NCBI GenBank assembly: GCA_035293565.1
Contig: DATGMP010000026.1
Coordinates: 1-21,280, forward strand
Direction of reading: 5' to 3'
Length of the DNA: 21,280 nt
Origin: DATGMP01 sp035293565
Lineage (GTDB): Bacteria; Pseudomonadota; Alphaproteobacteria; BOG-932; Roseiterribacteraceae
In this document: positions 1 to 6,585 of the stretch, piece by piece
Layout: each line of letters starts with the position of its first letter
How positions within the stretch are numbered: the stretch's first letter is position 1
Notes under the pieces: model-generated
Database searches by the model: none
Seen by the model: the letters and a program-made list of their open reading frames with translations, nothing else
Told to the model about the DNA's origin: nothing
Made by a program: the position numbers and the translations under genes

Positions 1-1161
1 TCCCTTGCGGCCGGCCATCGCCAGCAGACCGGCGCGCGCGGCCCAGTAAGGCTGGTATTCCAAAAGTCTCCCGTCACCGGCGACCGCATCGAGAGCCGCG
101 AGTCCGGCTTCCGCGCCGCGAAGCTCGGCCAGCGCCACCGCGCGGTTGATCGCGACGACCGGCGAGCTGGTCTCGGCCAGAAGCGCGTCGTAGAGCGCGA
201 CAATGGCCGCCCAATCGGTTCGACCGGTCAGACGCCGCGCGGCATGCGCGGACTGCACCGCCGCCTCGAGCTGAAAGCGACCTGGGCGTCTCATCGCAGC
301 CGCTTGCCGCAGCAGTTCTTCCGCCTCATTCGCGAGCTCCGTCCGCCAGAGCCCGGTGTCCTGCCGGGCAAGCGGCACATAGTCTCCGCTAGAGTCTCGG
401 CGCGCGCCGGCGCGCGCCTCGACATGCAGCATCAGCGCCAGCAGGCCTAGCGCTTCCGGTTCTCCCGGCAGCAAGCTGACGACGAGGCGCCCGAGCCAGA
501 TCGCTTCCTCCGACAGATCGCGGCCGCGCGAGACCGTTCCCGTCGGATCGCTCCAGCCCTCCGCAAAGGCCGCATAGATTGCGTCCAGCACTGTCTCGAG
601 CCGTTCCCTCAGATCTTGCTTCTCGGGAACACGGAACGGAATCCCGGCATCGCGAATCTTCCGCTTGGCGCGGACCAGCCTTTGGCTCATTGCCGTCGGC
701 GCGACGAGGAAGGCGGAGCCGATTTCGGCGGCGCCGAAGCCGAGCAGCGTCTGGAGGATCAGCGGCGTTCGGGCCGACGCCTCGATCGCCGGATGGGCAC
801 AGGCGAAGATCAGCCTCAGGCGATCATCGGGAATATCAGCCGCGTCTTCAGGGGCGGACTCGATCTCCGTCAACAGGCGAAGCGTGTCGGCCGCCTCGGT
901 TCGGGTGCGCCGCCGGCGCGCCGCATCGATTCCCTTGCGCTTGGCCGCTGCCAGCAACCAAGCTTCCGGGGATCGCGGGACCCCGTCGACGGGCCAGGTG
1001 GCGAGCGCGCTCGCGAACGCGTCCGCGAGCGCATCCTCCGCCTGGCTCACGTCGCGCGTTCGCGCGGCGAGGAAGGCGAGAAGCTTGCCGTAGCTCTGGC
1101 GCGCCGCCAGCTCGACCGTGCGGCGCACCGAAGCGGTGGCGAGTGTCTCGCCGCTCGTCAT
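1..1161 (-). CDS. ECF42-type RNA polymerase sigma factor with C-terminal DUF6596/TPR-like extension (3' end outside window)
   Basis: The gene reads on the minus strand from ATG at 1161 and stays open to base 1 (387 codons), so only its last few dozen residues are probably missing; family members are about 400-420 aa. Residues ~10-80 form the sigma region 2-like part (QAEDALADAFASAL, then the PEAWLLAAAKRKGIDAARRRR segment). Residues ~115-170 are region 4 (LQTLLGFGAAEIGSAFLVAPTAMSQRLVRAKRKI). Then comes the long extension typical of the ECF42/DUF6596 group: an AIYAAFAEGW motif, EEAIWLGRLVVSLLP, GLLALMLHVEAR and VAINRAVALAE. Such sigma factors have no classical membrane anti-sigma partner and are encoded next to DGPF/YCII proteins, as here: the YCII gene ends 9 bp upstream. 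Family knowledge says the extension is needed for activity. The inducing signal cannot be read from the sequence. Confidence 0.93.
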   Translation of the reverse strand, partial: MTSGETLATASVRRTVELAARQSYGKLLAFLAARTRDVSQAEDALADAFASALATWPVDGVPRSPEAWLLAAAKRKGIDAARRRRTRTEAADTLRLLTEIESAPEDAADIPDDRLRLIFACAHPAIEASARTPLILQTLLGFGAAEIGSAFLVAPTAMSQRLVRAKRKIRDAGIPFRVPEKQDLRERLETVLDAIYAAFAEGWSDPTGTVSRGRDLSEEAIWLGRLVVSLLPGEPEALGLLALMLHVEARAGARRDSSGDYVPLARQDTGLWRTELANEAEELLRQAAAMRRPGRFQLEAAVQSAHAARRLTGRTDWAAIVALYDALLAETSSPVVAINRAVALAELRGAEAGLAALDAVAGDGRLLEYQPYWAARAGLLAMAGRKG

Positions 1162-1170
1162 CGGACGGCC

Positions 1171-1530
1171 TTACTCGACCCGCGGCACGCCCACGACGGG
1201 CCGCACCTCCATCACGCCATATTGCGCGCCCGGGCAACGGGCGGCCCAGGCGAGCGCCGCGTCGAGATCGGGAACATCGATGATGTAGAAACCACCGAGC
1301 TGCTCCTTGGTCTCGGCGTAGGGGCCGTTCAGCACTTTCGCGCTGCCGCCCTCCAGCCGGACGGTCGTCGCGGTCGTGGAAGGCGCGAGCCTGTCGCCGG
1401 CGAGCCATACGCCGCTTTCGCGCAAGGTCTTGGTATAGGCCATGTAGGCGCCCATCACTTCCGAGAGCTGCTTCTCGCTAGCCTTCTGACGCGCGGCCTC
1501 ATCCTGATAGATCAGCAACATATACTGCAT
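1171..1530 (-). CDS. YCII-related (DGPF-domain) protein partnered with the ECF42 sigma factor
   Basis: This is a 119-aa protein starting MQYMLLIYQDE, the usual N-terminus of the YCII/DGPF family. The family core is visible as VLNGPYAETKEQLGGFYIID, followed by a DLDAALAWAARCP helix and the terminal VMEVRPV strand. The name-giving DGPF motif is NGPY here, a mild variant. I chose the ATG at 1530 because a full Shine-Dalgarno (AAGGAGG) sits 6 bases before it; the longer upstream reading to 1611 has no such support and would run through the candidate promoter. The fold is a small ferredoxin-like dimer. Its reaction is unknown, although DGPF proteins are the usual cotranscribed targets of ECF42 sigma factors. 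The gene is followed 9 bp later by the sigma gene, so the two form an operon. Confidence 0.92.
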   Translation of the reverse strand: MQYMLLIYQDEAARQKASEKQLSEVMGAYMAYTKTLRESGVWLAGDRLAPSTTATTVRLEGGSAKVLNGPYAETKEQLGGFYIIDVPDLDAALAWAARCPGAQYGVMEVRPVVGVPRVE

Positions 1531-1583
1531 AACGAACCTCCTTGGGATCGGCATCGCCGGCGGGATCGTGCCGGCACTCCCAT

Positions 1584-1610
1584 GACGTTCGGCCCGCCGC
1601 GCTTTCGACA
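1584..1610 (-). promoter_or_regulatory. Candidate ECF42-type promoter (TGTCGA-N17-CGTC) for the YCII-sigma operon
   Basis: On the minus strand TGTCGA (complement of 1605-1610) is followed after exactly 17 bases by CGTC (complement of 1584-1587), about 54 bases before the YCII start codon. As I recall, the ECF42 group recognises TGTCGA in the -35 and CG(A/T)C in the -10 region, so both boxes and the spacing match. The sigma factor encoded just downstream would then transcribe its own operon. Both boxes are short and built from common GC-rich words, so chance is not excluded. Confidence 0.6.
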
Positions 1611-1904
1611 TCGACGGGCCGACGCCCCTCAGAAAAAGTCCGCGAGCATATCATGCGGGCGGTGACTTGGTTTGGTCGCGATGACCGCCGAAGGTCCGAT
1701 GAAGAGCGCGCCGAATGGGTTTTTCGGGTGCCCGCGTGACCGGGCGGTGACGAATTCGAGAAGGCCGGAACCGATCGTGTCAGCAGCCATTAGGGCAGGC
1801 GGTTGGGCACTGCGCGCCCATCAGCGGGCAGGGGGCGTCGTGACGCGGTCCCTGTTCCCCGCGCATCAGGCCCGAAGGGGGCTCTGACCATGCGAGGCAG
1901 ATAT
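1611..1904. other. Intergenic region without a supported gene
   Basis: This lies between the divergent YCII operon and the small plus-strand gene at 1905. Short open frames exist on both strands, but none has a good ribosome-binding site or protein-like composition. A short GCCCG/CGGGC inverted repeat near 1728-1743 has no T-tract. I see no RNA gene or convincing sigma70 promoter here. Confidence 0.5.
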
Positions 1905-2150
1905 ATGGCTCCGTACCAGGTGCTCCTTGTCGACCGGAACAACTACACCTTCGCGATCGAAGAGATCGAGGGAGACGACGACGCCGAGGCGATCGCCAAG
2001 GCGTCAAAGATCCATGTGCCGTCGTTCGGCGCAGCTTTCGAGATCTGGCAAGGCGATCGCTTCGTCTGCGGCGGCCCGTGTCACGCCAATGGAGACCGCG
2101 ATCAGGGGCATCGCGGAATAACGTCGCCATTGGCTTCGTCGGTAGGTTGA
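1905..2150 (+). CDS. Small conserved-looking hypothetical protein (81 aa)
   Basis: The protein starts MAPYQVLLVDRNNYTF, followed by an acidic stretch (EEIEGDDDAEAIAKA) and FEIWQGDRFVCGG. The alternation of a strand, an acidic DDDAEA helix start and a closing xxWxGDRxV strand resembles small alphaproteobacterial proteins of unknown function. I do not recognise a named domain. The ATG at 1905 has GAGG 7 bases upstream. An in-frame ATG at 1890 (86 aa) is the alternative and has only a G-run before it. The tail after CGGPCHANGD is low in structure and may not be conserved. The gene stands alone, divergent from the YCII-sigma operon and convergent with tRNA-Ser. The protein-like sequence makes it likely real; its function is unknown. 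Confidence 0.6.
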   Translation: MAPYQVLLVDRNNYTFAIEEIEGDDDAEAIAKASKIHVPSFGAAFEIWQGDRFVCGGPCHANGDRDQGHRGITSPLASSVG

Positions 2151-2185
2151 TAACCTAAGGGCGGATCGACGGACATATGGAAGGC

Positions 2186-2275
<90 letters not shown>

Positions 2276-2299
2276 AGATGCCGTCGGGCAGGGTGGCGG

Positions 2300-2329
2300 A
2301 AGCTAGCCGAACAGCCTTGTGGATCGCAA
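2300..2329 (-). promoter_or_regulatory. Candidate sigma70 promoter for tRNA-Ser
   Basis: The minus strand shows TTGCGA (complement of 2324-2329), an 18-base spacer and TAGCTT (complement of 2300-2305), placing the start about 18 bases before the mature tRNA. The sequence after the -10 is GC-rich, as in stringently controlled stable-RNA promoters. Box matches are only moderate. Confidence 0.4.
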
Positions 2330-2374
2330 GCCCGGGCCAGCCCGGGCCAGCCCGGGCCTGGCCCCGGGCCCGGC
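2330..2374. repeat. Short GC-rich tandem/palindromic repeat (GCCCGGGCCA x3)
   Basis: Three head-to-tail 10-base units lie at 2330-2339, 2340-2349 and 2350-2359 (the last ending CCT). They are followed by GGCCCCGGGCCCGGC, a further palindromic block. Every unit contains the palindrome CCCGGG, so several alternative stable hairpins can form on either strand. The array begins immediately upstream of the tRNA-Ser -35 candidate. No T-tract follows on either strand, so it is not a canonical terminator. Confidence 0.8.
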
Positions 2375-2421
2375 TCGTTGCCGGGGCGCTGAGGCGGAAG
2401 GACAACCCTGTCGGGATGCGA

Positions 2422-2451
2422 TTGACGCAAAAAGGATGTGACTCAAACTAT
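2422..2451 (+). promoter_or_regulatory. Weak promoter candidate with GANTC and DnaA-box-like site upstream of the 64-aa gene
   Basis: TTGACG (2422-2427) matches the -35 consensus at five of six bases, and AACTAT (2446-2451) is a poor -10 at 18-base spacing. A CcrM site GACTC lies at 2440-2444 in the spacer. CTATCCACA (2448-2456) differs from the DnaA box consensus TTATCCACA at one base. The -10 is the weak point. Confidence 0.3.
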
Positions 2452-2501
2452 CCACAGGCATACGATTGGGTGCCTCTTTGGAGGCAGGGGGAGGGCGCAA
2501 G

Positions 2502-2696
2502 ATGGATAATTCGGAGTATTTCATCAGGCGGGCCTGGGATTGCCATCACCTTCTCGCCCGCAGCGCGGATGAACGCTCTTCGGTGATCCTCCGCGAATCC
2601 GAGCGTGCCTTCATAGCCCGCGCGATCGATGCGGGGGTTCCGGCCAACACCTTGCCGCCGATGGAAAGTTCGGCATTGGCGCGGCCCCGCGATTGA
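2502..2696 (+). CDS. Small hypothetical protein (64 aa) preceding rplU
   Basis: MDNSEYFIRRAWDCHHLLARS starts at an ATG with a good Shine-Dalgarno (GGGAGGG, 2489-2495) 6 bases upstream; an in-frame upstream start at 2466 has no such signal. The sequence is mostly helix-forming and charged, with an AWDCHHLLARSADERSSVILRE segment reminiscent of short alphaproteobacterial proteins with a W..H..LA..A pattern. I cannot assign a family. It has no signal peptide or membrane segment. Its stop codon (2694-2696) lies inside the -35 box of the rplU promoter, so its transcription would run straight into rplU-rpmA. The start context and composition support a real gene; the function is unknown. Confidence 0.6.
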   Translation: MDNSEYFIRRAWDCHHLLARSADERSSVILRESERAFIARAIDAGVPANTLPPMESSALARPRD

Positions 2697-2720
2697 CAGC
2701 GGCGCGGCTTTGAGTACATT
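2693..2720 (+). promoter_or_regulatory. rplU: Strong sigma70-like promoter for rplU-rpmA
   Basis: A perfect TTGACA (2693-2698), a 16-base spacer and TACATT (2715-2720) form one of the best promoters in the window, predicting a start near 2727 and an ~87-nt leader. It overlaps the stop codon of the preceding small gene. It is placed as expected for a ribosomal-protein operon. Confidence 0.75.
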
Positions 2721-2772
2721 ACGCGCCCTTGGCCGGGGCCGGCGCTGAAGCGACTGCCCCGCCTATTGGTTT

Positions 2773-2792
2773 GACCGGGTCCGATCCCGGTC
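2773..2792 (+). promoter_or_regulatory. Hairpin in the rplU 5' leader
   Basis: GACCGGG (2773-2779) pairs perfectly with CCCGGTC (2786-2792) around the six-base loop TCCGAT. It ends 21 bases before the L21 start, between the promoter and a weak TAAGG ribosome-binding site. It could be part of a ribosomal-protein leader that controls the operon or simply a stable leader stem. No T-tract follows, so it is not a plain terminator. Confidence 0.45.
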
Positions 2793-2813
2793 CCTATCTT
2801 AAGGTTTCGGCCG

Positions 2814-3128
2814 ATGTTTGCAGTCATCCGCACGGGCGGAAAACAATATCGCGTCGCCGAAGGCGACATCATCAAGGTCGAACACATCGATGGCGACGCG
2901 GGCGCCAAGATTACGCTCGACCAGGTCCTGATGGTGGGCGAGGGCACCGACGCGAAGCTGGGTCTGCCGCTCGTTGCCGGCGCCTCGGTGGCGGCCGAAG
3001 TCGTGGCGCAGGATCGCGCGCCCAAGGTCATCGTCTTCAAGAAGAAGCGCCGCAAGAATTACCGCCGCAAGAACGGCCACCGCCAGGACGTGACCGTCCT
3101 GCGGATCACCGCAATCAGCGCGGCCTAG
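2814..3128 (+). CDS. rplU: 50S ribosomal protein L21
   Basis: The 104-aa product begins MFAVIRTGGKQYRV, the invariant L21 N-terminus. It continues with the beta-barrel core (GDIIKVEHIDGDAGAKITLDQVLMVG) and the basic KKKRRKNYRRKNGHRQ loop that contacts 23S rRNA, followed by the VLRITAI end strand. The length equals the family norm (~103 aa). L21 binds the large subunit near L20 and helps its assembly. The gene is followed 15 bp later by rpmA, the near-universal rplU-rpmA-obgE arrangement, and is served by the promoter at 2693-2720. Confidence 0.98.
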   Translation: MFAVIRTGGKQYRVAEGDIIKVEHIDGDAGAKITLDQVLMVGEGTDAKLGLPLVAGASVAAEVVAQDRAPKVIVFKKKRRKNYRRKNGHRQDVTVLRITAISAA

Positions 3129-3143
3129 AGGCGGAGATAACAG

Positions 3144-3419
3144 ATGGCTCATAAAAAAGCCGGTGGCAGTTCCCGTAACGGGCGCGATTCTGCGGGGCAG
3201 AGGCTCGGCGTGAAGAAGTTCGGCGGCGAGCACGTGCTGCCGGGCAACATCATCATTCGCCAGCGCGGCACCAAGGTTCATCCGGGCGCCAACGTCGCCA
3301 TGGGCAAGGATCACACGCTGCACGCTCTGGTCGAAGGCCATGTCGCCTTCGCGATAACGCGAGCCGGGCGCCAGGTGGTCAAGGTGGTTCCCGCGGCGGC
3401 GCCAGAAGCCGCCGAGTAA
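3144..3419 (+). CDS. rpmA: 50S ribosomal protein L27
   Basis: The 91-aa product starts MAHKKAGGSSRNGRDS, the characteristic L27 N-terminus that reaches toward the peptidyl-transferase centre. It continues with the GQRLGVKKFGGEHVLPGNIIIRQRGTK core and GKDHTLHALVEG. A GGAG ribosome-binding site precedes the ATG. There is no N-terminal extension of the Firmicutes type that needs proteolytic removal. The C-terminus is a short Ala/Glu tail. It is cotranscribed with rplU, and a GC hairpin separates it from obgE. Confidence 0.98.
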   Translation: MAHKKAGGSSRNGRDSAGQRLGVKKFGGEHVLPGNIIIRQRGTKVHPGANVAMGKDHTLHALVEGHVAFAITRAGRQVVKVVPAAAPEAAE

Positions 3420-3424
3420 TCCCG

Positions 3425-3442
3425 GCCGGGCGCACGCCCGGC
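3425..3442 (+). promoter_or_regulatory. Intercistronic hairpin between rpmA and obgE
   Basis: GCCGGGC (3425-3431) pairs with GCCCGGC (3436-3442) around a four-base loop, just after the rpmA stop. There is no T-tract, so it may act as an mRNA 3'-end stabiliser or partial attenuator that separates abundant ribosomal-protein mRNA from obgE, rather than as a full terminator. Confidence 0.45.
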
Positions 3443-3467
3443 TGACGGCGATCCGGAAGGATCGGCA

Positions 3468-4529
3468 ATGAAATTCCTCGATCAGGTCAAGATTTACCTG
3501 CGCAGCGGCGACGGCGGCGCGGGCTGCGTCGCGTTCCGGCGCGAGAAGTTCATCGAATTCGGCGGGCCATCGGGCGGTAACGGCGGTCGCGGCGGCGATG
3601 TCGTCTTCGAGGTCGCCGAGGGCCTCAATACGCTCATCGATTTCCGCTATCGCCAGCATTTCAAGGCCGCCAAGGGCCGTAACGGCGAAGGCAGCGAGCG
3701 CACCGGCGCCGATGGCGAGCCCCTCCTCATCAAGGTCCCGCCTGGGACTGAGATCCTCGACGAGGACGGCGAGACCTTGCTCGCCGATCTGACGGACCTC
3801 GGCGAGAGACGGGTTTTTCTCAAAGGCGGAGACGGCGGCTTCGGCAACGCGCATTTCAAGACCTCGACCAACCGGGCCCCGCGGCGCGCGACGGCCGGCT
3901 GGCCGGGCCAGGAACGGTGGGTATGGCTGCGGCTGAAGCTGATCGCCGACGCCGGCGTGGTCGGACTTCCCAATGCCGGCAAGTCGACTTTCCTGGCCGC
4001 CACGTCGCGGGCCAAGCCCAAGATCGCCGATTATCCCTTTACGACGCTGACCCCTAATCTGGGCGTTGTGCGCGTGGGGGACCGCGAGTTCGTTCTGGCC
4101 GATATTCCTGGCCTGATCGAGCATGCGCACGAAGGCGCAGGCCTGGGCACCCGCTTCCTCGGCCATGTCGAGCGCACAGCCGTCCTGCTGCATCTGGTCG
4201 ATGCCACGTCCGAGAATCCGGCGGCGGCCTACCGCACGGTGCGGCAGGAGATCGAGGCTTACGGCCACGGCTTGGCCCAGAAGCCCGAAATCGTGGCGCT
4301 CAGCAAGATCGACGCCGTCACGCCCGAGATGCTGATCGCGGCGAAGCGCAAGCTCGCGCGTGCCGCCAAGCGGCCGCCTTTGCTGCTCTCCTCGGCCAGC
4401 GGCGCCGGTGTTCCGGAGGCATTGTCGGCATTGCTCCACATGGTCGATGCGCATCGGGCCGAGGATGCGGCCTTACTGAAGCGTCCCGACGAGATGGGCG
4501 ATGCGCATTGGGATCCCGCCCATGGCTGA
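3468..4529 (+). CDS. obgE: GTPase Obg (CgtA)
   Basis: This 353-aa protein has the glycine-rich Obg fold first (residues 1 to ~160, with GGDGGAGCVAFRREKFIEFGGPSGG and GGDGGFGNAHF). A GTPase domain follows: P-loop GLPNAGKST at 166-174, G3 DIPG at 212-215 and G4 SKID at about 278, where Ser replaces the more usual Asn of NKxD. It ends soon after the G domain, so the C-terminal OCT domain of some Obg proteins is absent. Obg is an essential, ribosome-associated GTPase in late 50S assembly and stress control. A strong GGAAGGA site precedes the start. The gene overlaps the proB start by 8 bases. Confidence 0.97.
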   Translation: MKFLDQVKIYLRSGDGGAGCVAFRREKFIEFGGPSGGNGGRGGDVVFEVAEGLNTLIDFRYRQHFKAAKGRNGEGSERTGADGEPLLIKVPPGTEILDEDGETLLADLTDLGERRVFLKGGDGGFGNAHFKTSTNRAPRRATAGWPGQERWVWLRLKLIADAGVVGLPNAGKSTFLAATSRAKPKIADYPFTTLTPNLGVVRVGDREFVLADIPGLIEHAHEGAGLGTRFLGHVERTAVLLHLVDATSENPAAAYRTVRQEIEAYGHGLAQKPEIVALSKIDAVTPEMLIAAKRKLARAAKRPPLLLSSASGAGVPEALSALLHMVDAHRAEDAALLKRPDEMGDAHWDPAHG

Positions 4530-5643
4530 GGGCGGCCTCGCCCAGGCGAAGCGGCTGGTGGTCAAGATCGGCTCGGCGCTCATCGTCGACGAGCCGACCG
4601 GCGAGGTTCGCCGAAGCTGGCTCGACGCCCTGACGGACGACGTCGCGAGGCTTCGCACGCAAGGCTTGGAGATCGTGGTCGTAACCTCAGGCGCGGTCGC
4701 CATCGGACGGCGGGTTCTCGGAATGGAGCGCGGCCGCAATCCGCGGCTCGAGGAGAAGCAGGCGGCCGCCGCGGTCGGCCAGCTCCGGCTTGCGGAAGCC
4801 TATCGGACGAGCCTCGCGCGCCACGATATCGTGGCGGCGCAGATCCTGGTCACGCCCGACGACACCGAGGTCCGCAAGCGGCACCTCAACGCCCGCGCGA
4901 CGTTGACTGCGCTGCTCGCCATGGGCGCGGTGCCGGTCATCAACGAGAACGACACGGTCGCGACCGCCGAGCTTCGTTTCGGCGACAATGACCGGCTGGC
5001 GGCGCGCGTGGCCCAGATGGCCAGCGCCGACACGCTGGTTCTGCTGACCGATGTCGACGGCCTGTACACGGCCGATCCCCGATCCAATCCGACGGCGCGG
5101 CACATTCCCGAAGTCAGGCAGCTGACGCCGGAGATCGAGGCCATGGCCGGAGAGGCTAGGCCCGGGATCTCGTCGGGCGGGATGGTGACGAAGCTCGCGG
5201 CGGCCCGCATCGCCATGGCGGCCGGCTGCCGCATGGCCATCGCCTCGGGCCGTGAGCCGGGTCCGCTGAAGGCGCTCGCGGACGGTGCGCTTGCCACCTG
5301 GTTCCTGCCGGCCCAGGAACCGCTGACCGCGCGCAAGCGTTGGATCGCGGCGCATGTGTCGACCAGCGGCCACATTTCCGTGGATGCCGGCGCCGTGCGT
5401 GCGCTCACCTCGGGGAAGAGCTTGCTGCCCGCCGGCGTGACCGAGGTTGCCGGCGCGTTCGAGCGCGGCGATCTGGTGGGCGTGCGCGGGCCGGACGGGC
5501 GCGAGGTTGCGCGCGGGCTTGTCAATTATTCGGCCGAGGAGGCGCGCGTGATCGCCGGCAAGCAGAGCAGCGCGCTCGAGACGGTTTTAGGCTATCGTGG
5601 CCGCGAAGAACTGATTCATCGAGACGACCTGGTGGTGACATGA
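4522..5643 (+). CDS. proB: Glutamate 5-kinase
   Basis: ProB phosphorylates glutamate to gamma-glutamyl phosphate, the first step of proline synthesis. The 373-aa product shows the amino-acid-kinase N-terminus AKRLVVKIGSALI (Lys15), the substrate motif VINENDTVAT (Asn141-Asp144), LLTDVDGLYTADP, and GISSGGMVTKLAAARIAMAAG. From about residue 275 there is a C-terminal PUA domain (ISVDAGAVRALTSGKSLLPAGV, then GLVNYSAEEARVIAGK). I chose ATG 4522, which overlaps the obgE stop (ATGGCTGA) and gives the family-like N-terminus; ATG 4501 would add 7 residues. proA, the usual partner, is not adjacent. The stop overlaps the next gene as ATGA, implying translational coupling. Confidence 0.96.
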   Translation: MAEGGLAQAKRLVVKIGSALIVDEPTGEVRRSWLDALTDDVARLRTQGLEIVVVTSGAVAIGRRVLGMERGRNPRLEEKQAAAAVGQLRLAEAYRTSLARHDIVAAQILVTPDDTEVRKRHLNARATLTALLAMGAVPVINENDTVATAELRFGDNDRLAARVAQMASADTLVLLTDVDGLYTADPRSNPTARHIPEVRQLTPEIEAMAGEARPGISSGGMVTKLAAARIAMAAGCRMAIASGREPGPLKALADGALATWFLPAQEPLTARKRWIAAHVSTSGHISVDAGAVRALTSGKSLLPAGVTEVAGAFERGDLVGVRGPDGREVARGLVNYSAEEARVIAGKQSSALETVLGYRGREELIHRDDLVVT

Positions 5644-6158
5644 AGCCTTTGTTTGTTGCGATCGCATTTCTTCTCGCCGCGGCCGGAACCGCCGTCGCGG
5701 CGCCGGTGGACGAGGTCGCCGCCGTTCTGGCCGATGCGGGGCGCAAGCCCCTGACGGTGGAGAGTCTTCCCGTCACATTCGCCCGTCTCGTGCATTTCAA
5801 GCGCAGCGACGCGAACGGCATGGTGCTGTTTACCGAGGAAGCGCCGGCCGACGGCCATGTTCGCCAGGCCCAGGCGCAGTTCGACACAGTCGGCGCCGCT
5901 CGGCCGGCGGCCGAGAAAATGCCGGTCTTCTCGGTGGCTCTCGAGCTCGTGGACCAGCCGGACTTCAGCTTCAATGGGCTGGCGGCGGCGATGGAGCACC
6001 AGCTCGGCACACCGACGGCGAGCTCCAACCAGGCGGGCGCCACCTTCCGCACATGGCTGCTGAAGGATCCGCAAGGCCGCAGCATCACGCTCGCCCGGGC
6101 GCCCGGCAGCGACAATGGCGACACTGCGATCATCTATCAGCTCGTTCAGAATCGATGA
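5640..6158 (+). CDS. Exported hypothetical protein (172 aa)
   Basis: The start ATG overlaps the proB stop (ATGA at 5640-5643). The protein opens with a clear Sec signal peptide: MKPLFVAIAFLLAAAGTAVA with likely cleavage after residue 20, before APVDEVAAV. The mature part is about 150 aa with mixed alpha/beta character, no cysteines, no further membrane segment and no motif I know; TFARLVHFKRSDANGMVLFTEE and TFRTWLLKDPQGRSITLARA look like beta-rich segments. Its stop overlaps the following thioesterase start as ATGA again. Its tight coupling on both sides shows that it is expressed with proB and the thioesterase, but it gives no mechanistic clue. I infer a periplasmic location; the function is unknown. 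Confidence 0.85.
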   Translation: MKPLFVAIAFLLAAAGTAVAAPVDEVAAVLADAGRKPLTVESLPVTFARLVHFKRSDANGMVLFTEEAPADGHVRQAQAQFDTVGAARPAAEKMPVFSVALELVDQPDFSFNGLAAAMEHQLGTPTASSNQAGATFRTWLLKDPQGRSITLARAPGSDNGDTAIIYQLVQNR

Positions 6159-6574
6159 GCGATTTCGATCCCTTGAACCCGGAGGCCTATCGCTTCTGGG
6201 TGAACGAGCATGTGCGGTTCGCCGATCTCGACATGCTGGGCCATGTCAACAACAAAGCCTACGCGACCTATTTCGAAAGCGGCCGCATCGCCTATTTCTC
6301 CAAATGCGGGATCAATGACGGGCCCAAGGTCGGCATGGTGATGGTGCGGCTGGAGATCGACTACCGGAAGGAGATCACCTTTCCCGCAACGCTGCGCGTG
6401 GGGGTGCGGCCGCTGAAAATGACGCGCTCCACCTTGACGCTGGCCTGCGCCATTTTCAACGGCGCGGGCTGCTCGGCCAACTCCGTTTCGACGGCGATCC
6501 GGTTCGATCCCGTGGCGCGGAAATCGACGCCCTTCTCGGAAGCCGAGCGCGCATTGATCGAGGTTGATTTGTAG
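6155..6574 (+). CDS. Hotdog-fold acyl-CoA thioesterase (4HBT / YbgC-FcbC type)
   Basis: The 139-aa protein carries the 4HBT active-site segment RFADLDMLGHVNNKAYATYFESGR (residues 21-44). The likely catalytic Asp26 is followed by GHVNN, then the long hotdog helix. The later strands VMVRLEIDYRKEITFPATLRVGV and STLTLACAIF are also typical. Members hydrolyse acyl-CoA thioesters in the cytoplasm as dimers or tetramers; chain length and physiological substrate cannot be inferred. The ATG overlaps the previous stop (ATGA), so it is translationally coupled, and pepN begins 11 bp after it. The family assignment is solid and the substrate is open. Confidence 0.9.
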   Translation: MSDFDPLNPEAYRFWVNEHVRFADLDMLGHVNNKAYATYFESGRIAYFSKCGINDGPKVGMVMVRLEIDYRKEITFPATLRVGVRPLKMTRSTLTLACAIFNGAGCSANSVSTAIRFDPVARKSTPFSEAERALIEVDL

Positions 6575-6585
6575 ATGGGGTTTTG

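Noticed and set aside
616..1665. Long plus-strand open frame (349 codons) opposite the sigma and YCII genes
   Set aside because: It is antisense to two well-recognised genes and has the Arg/Ala/Gly-rich composition of a high-GC shadow frame.
2143..2157. TAGGTT-gat-AACCTA inverted repeat between the 81-aa gene and tRNA-Ser
   Set aside because: The six-base stem with a three-base loop and no T-tract on either strand is too weak to call a terminator.
2799..4454. 551-codon minus-strand frame opposite rplU, rpmA and obgE
   Set aside because: It is a shadow of three certain genes, has no family-like motif, and arises from few stop codons in GC-rich antisense.
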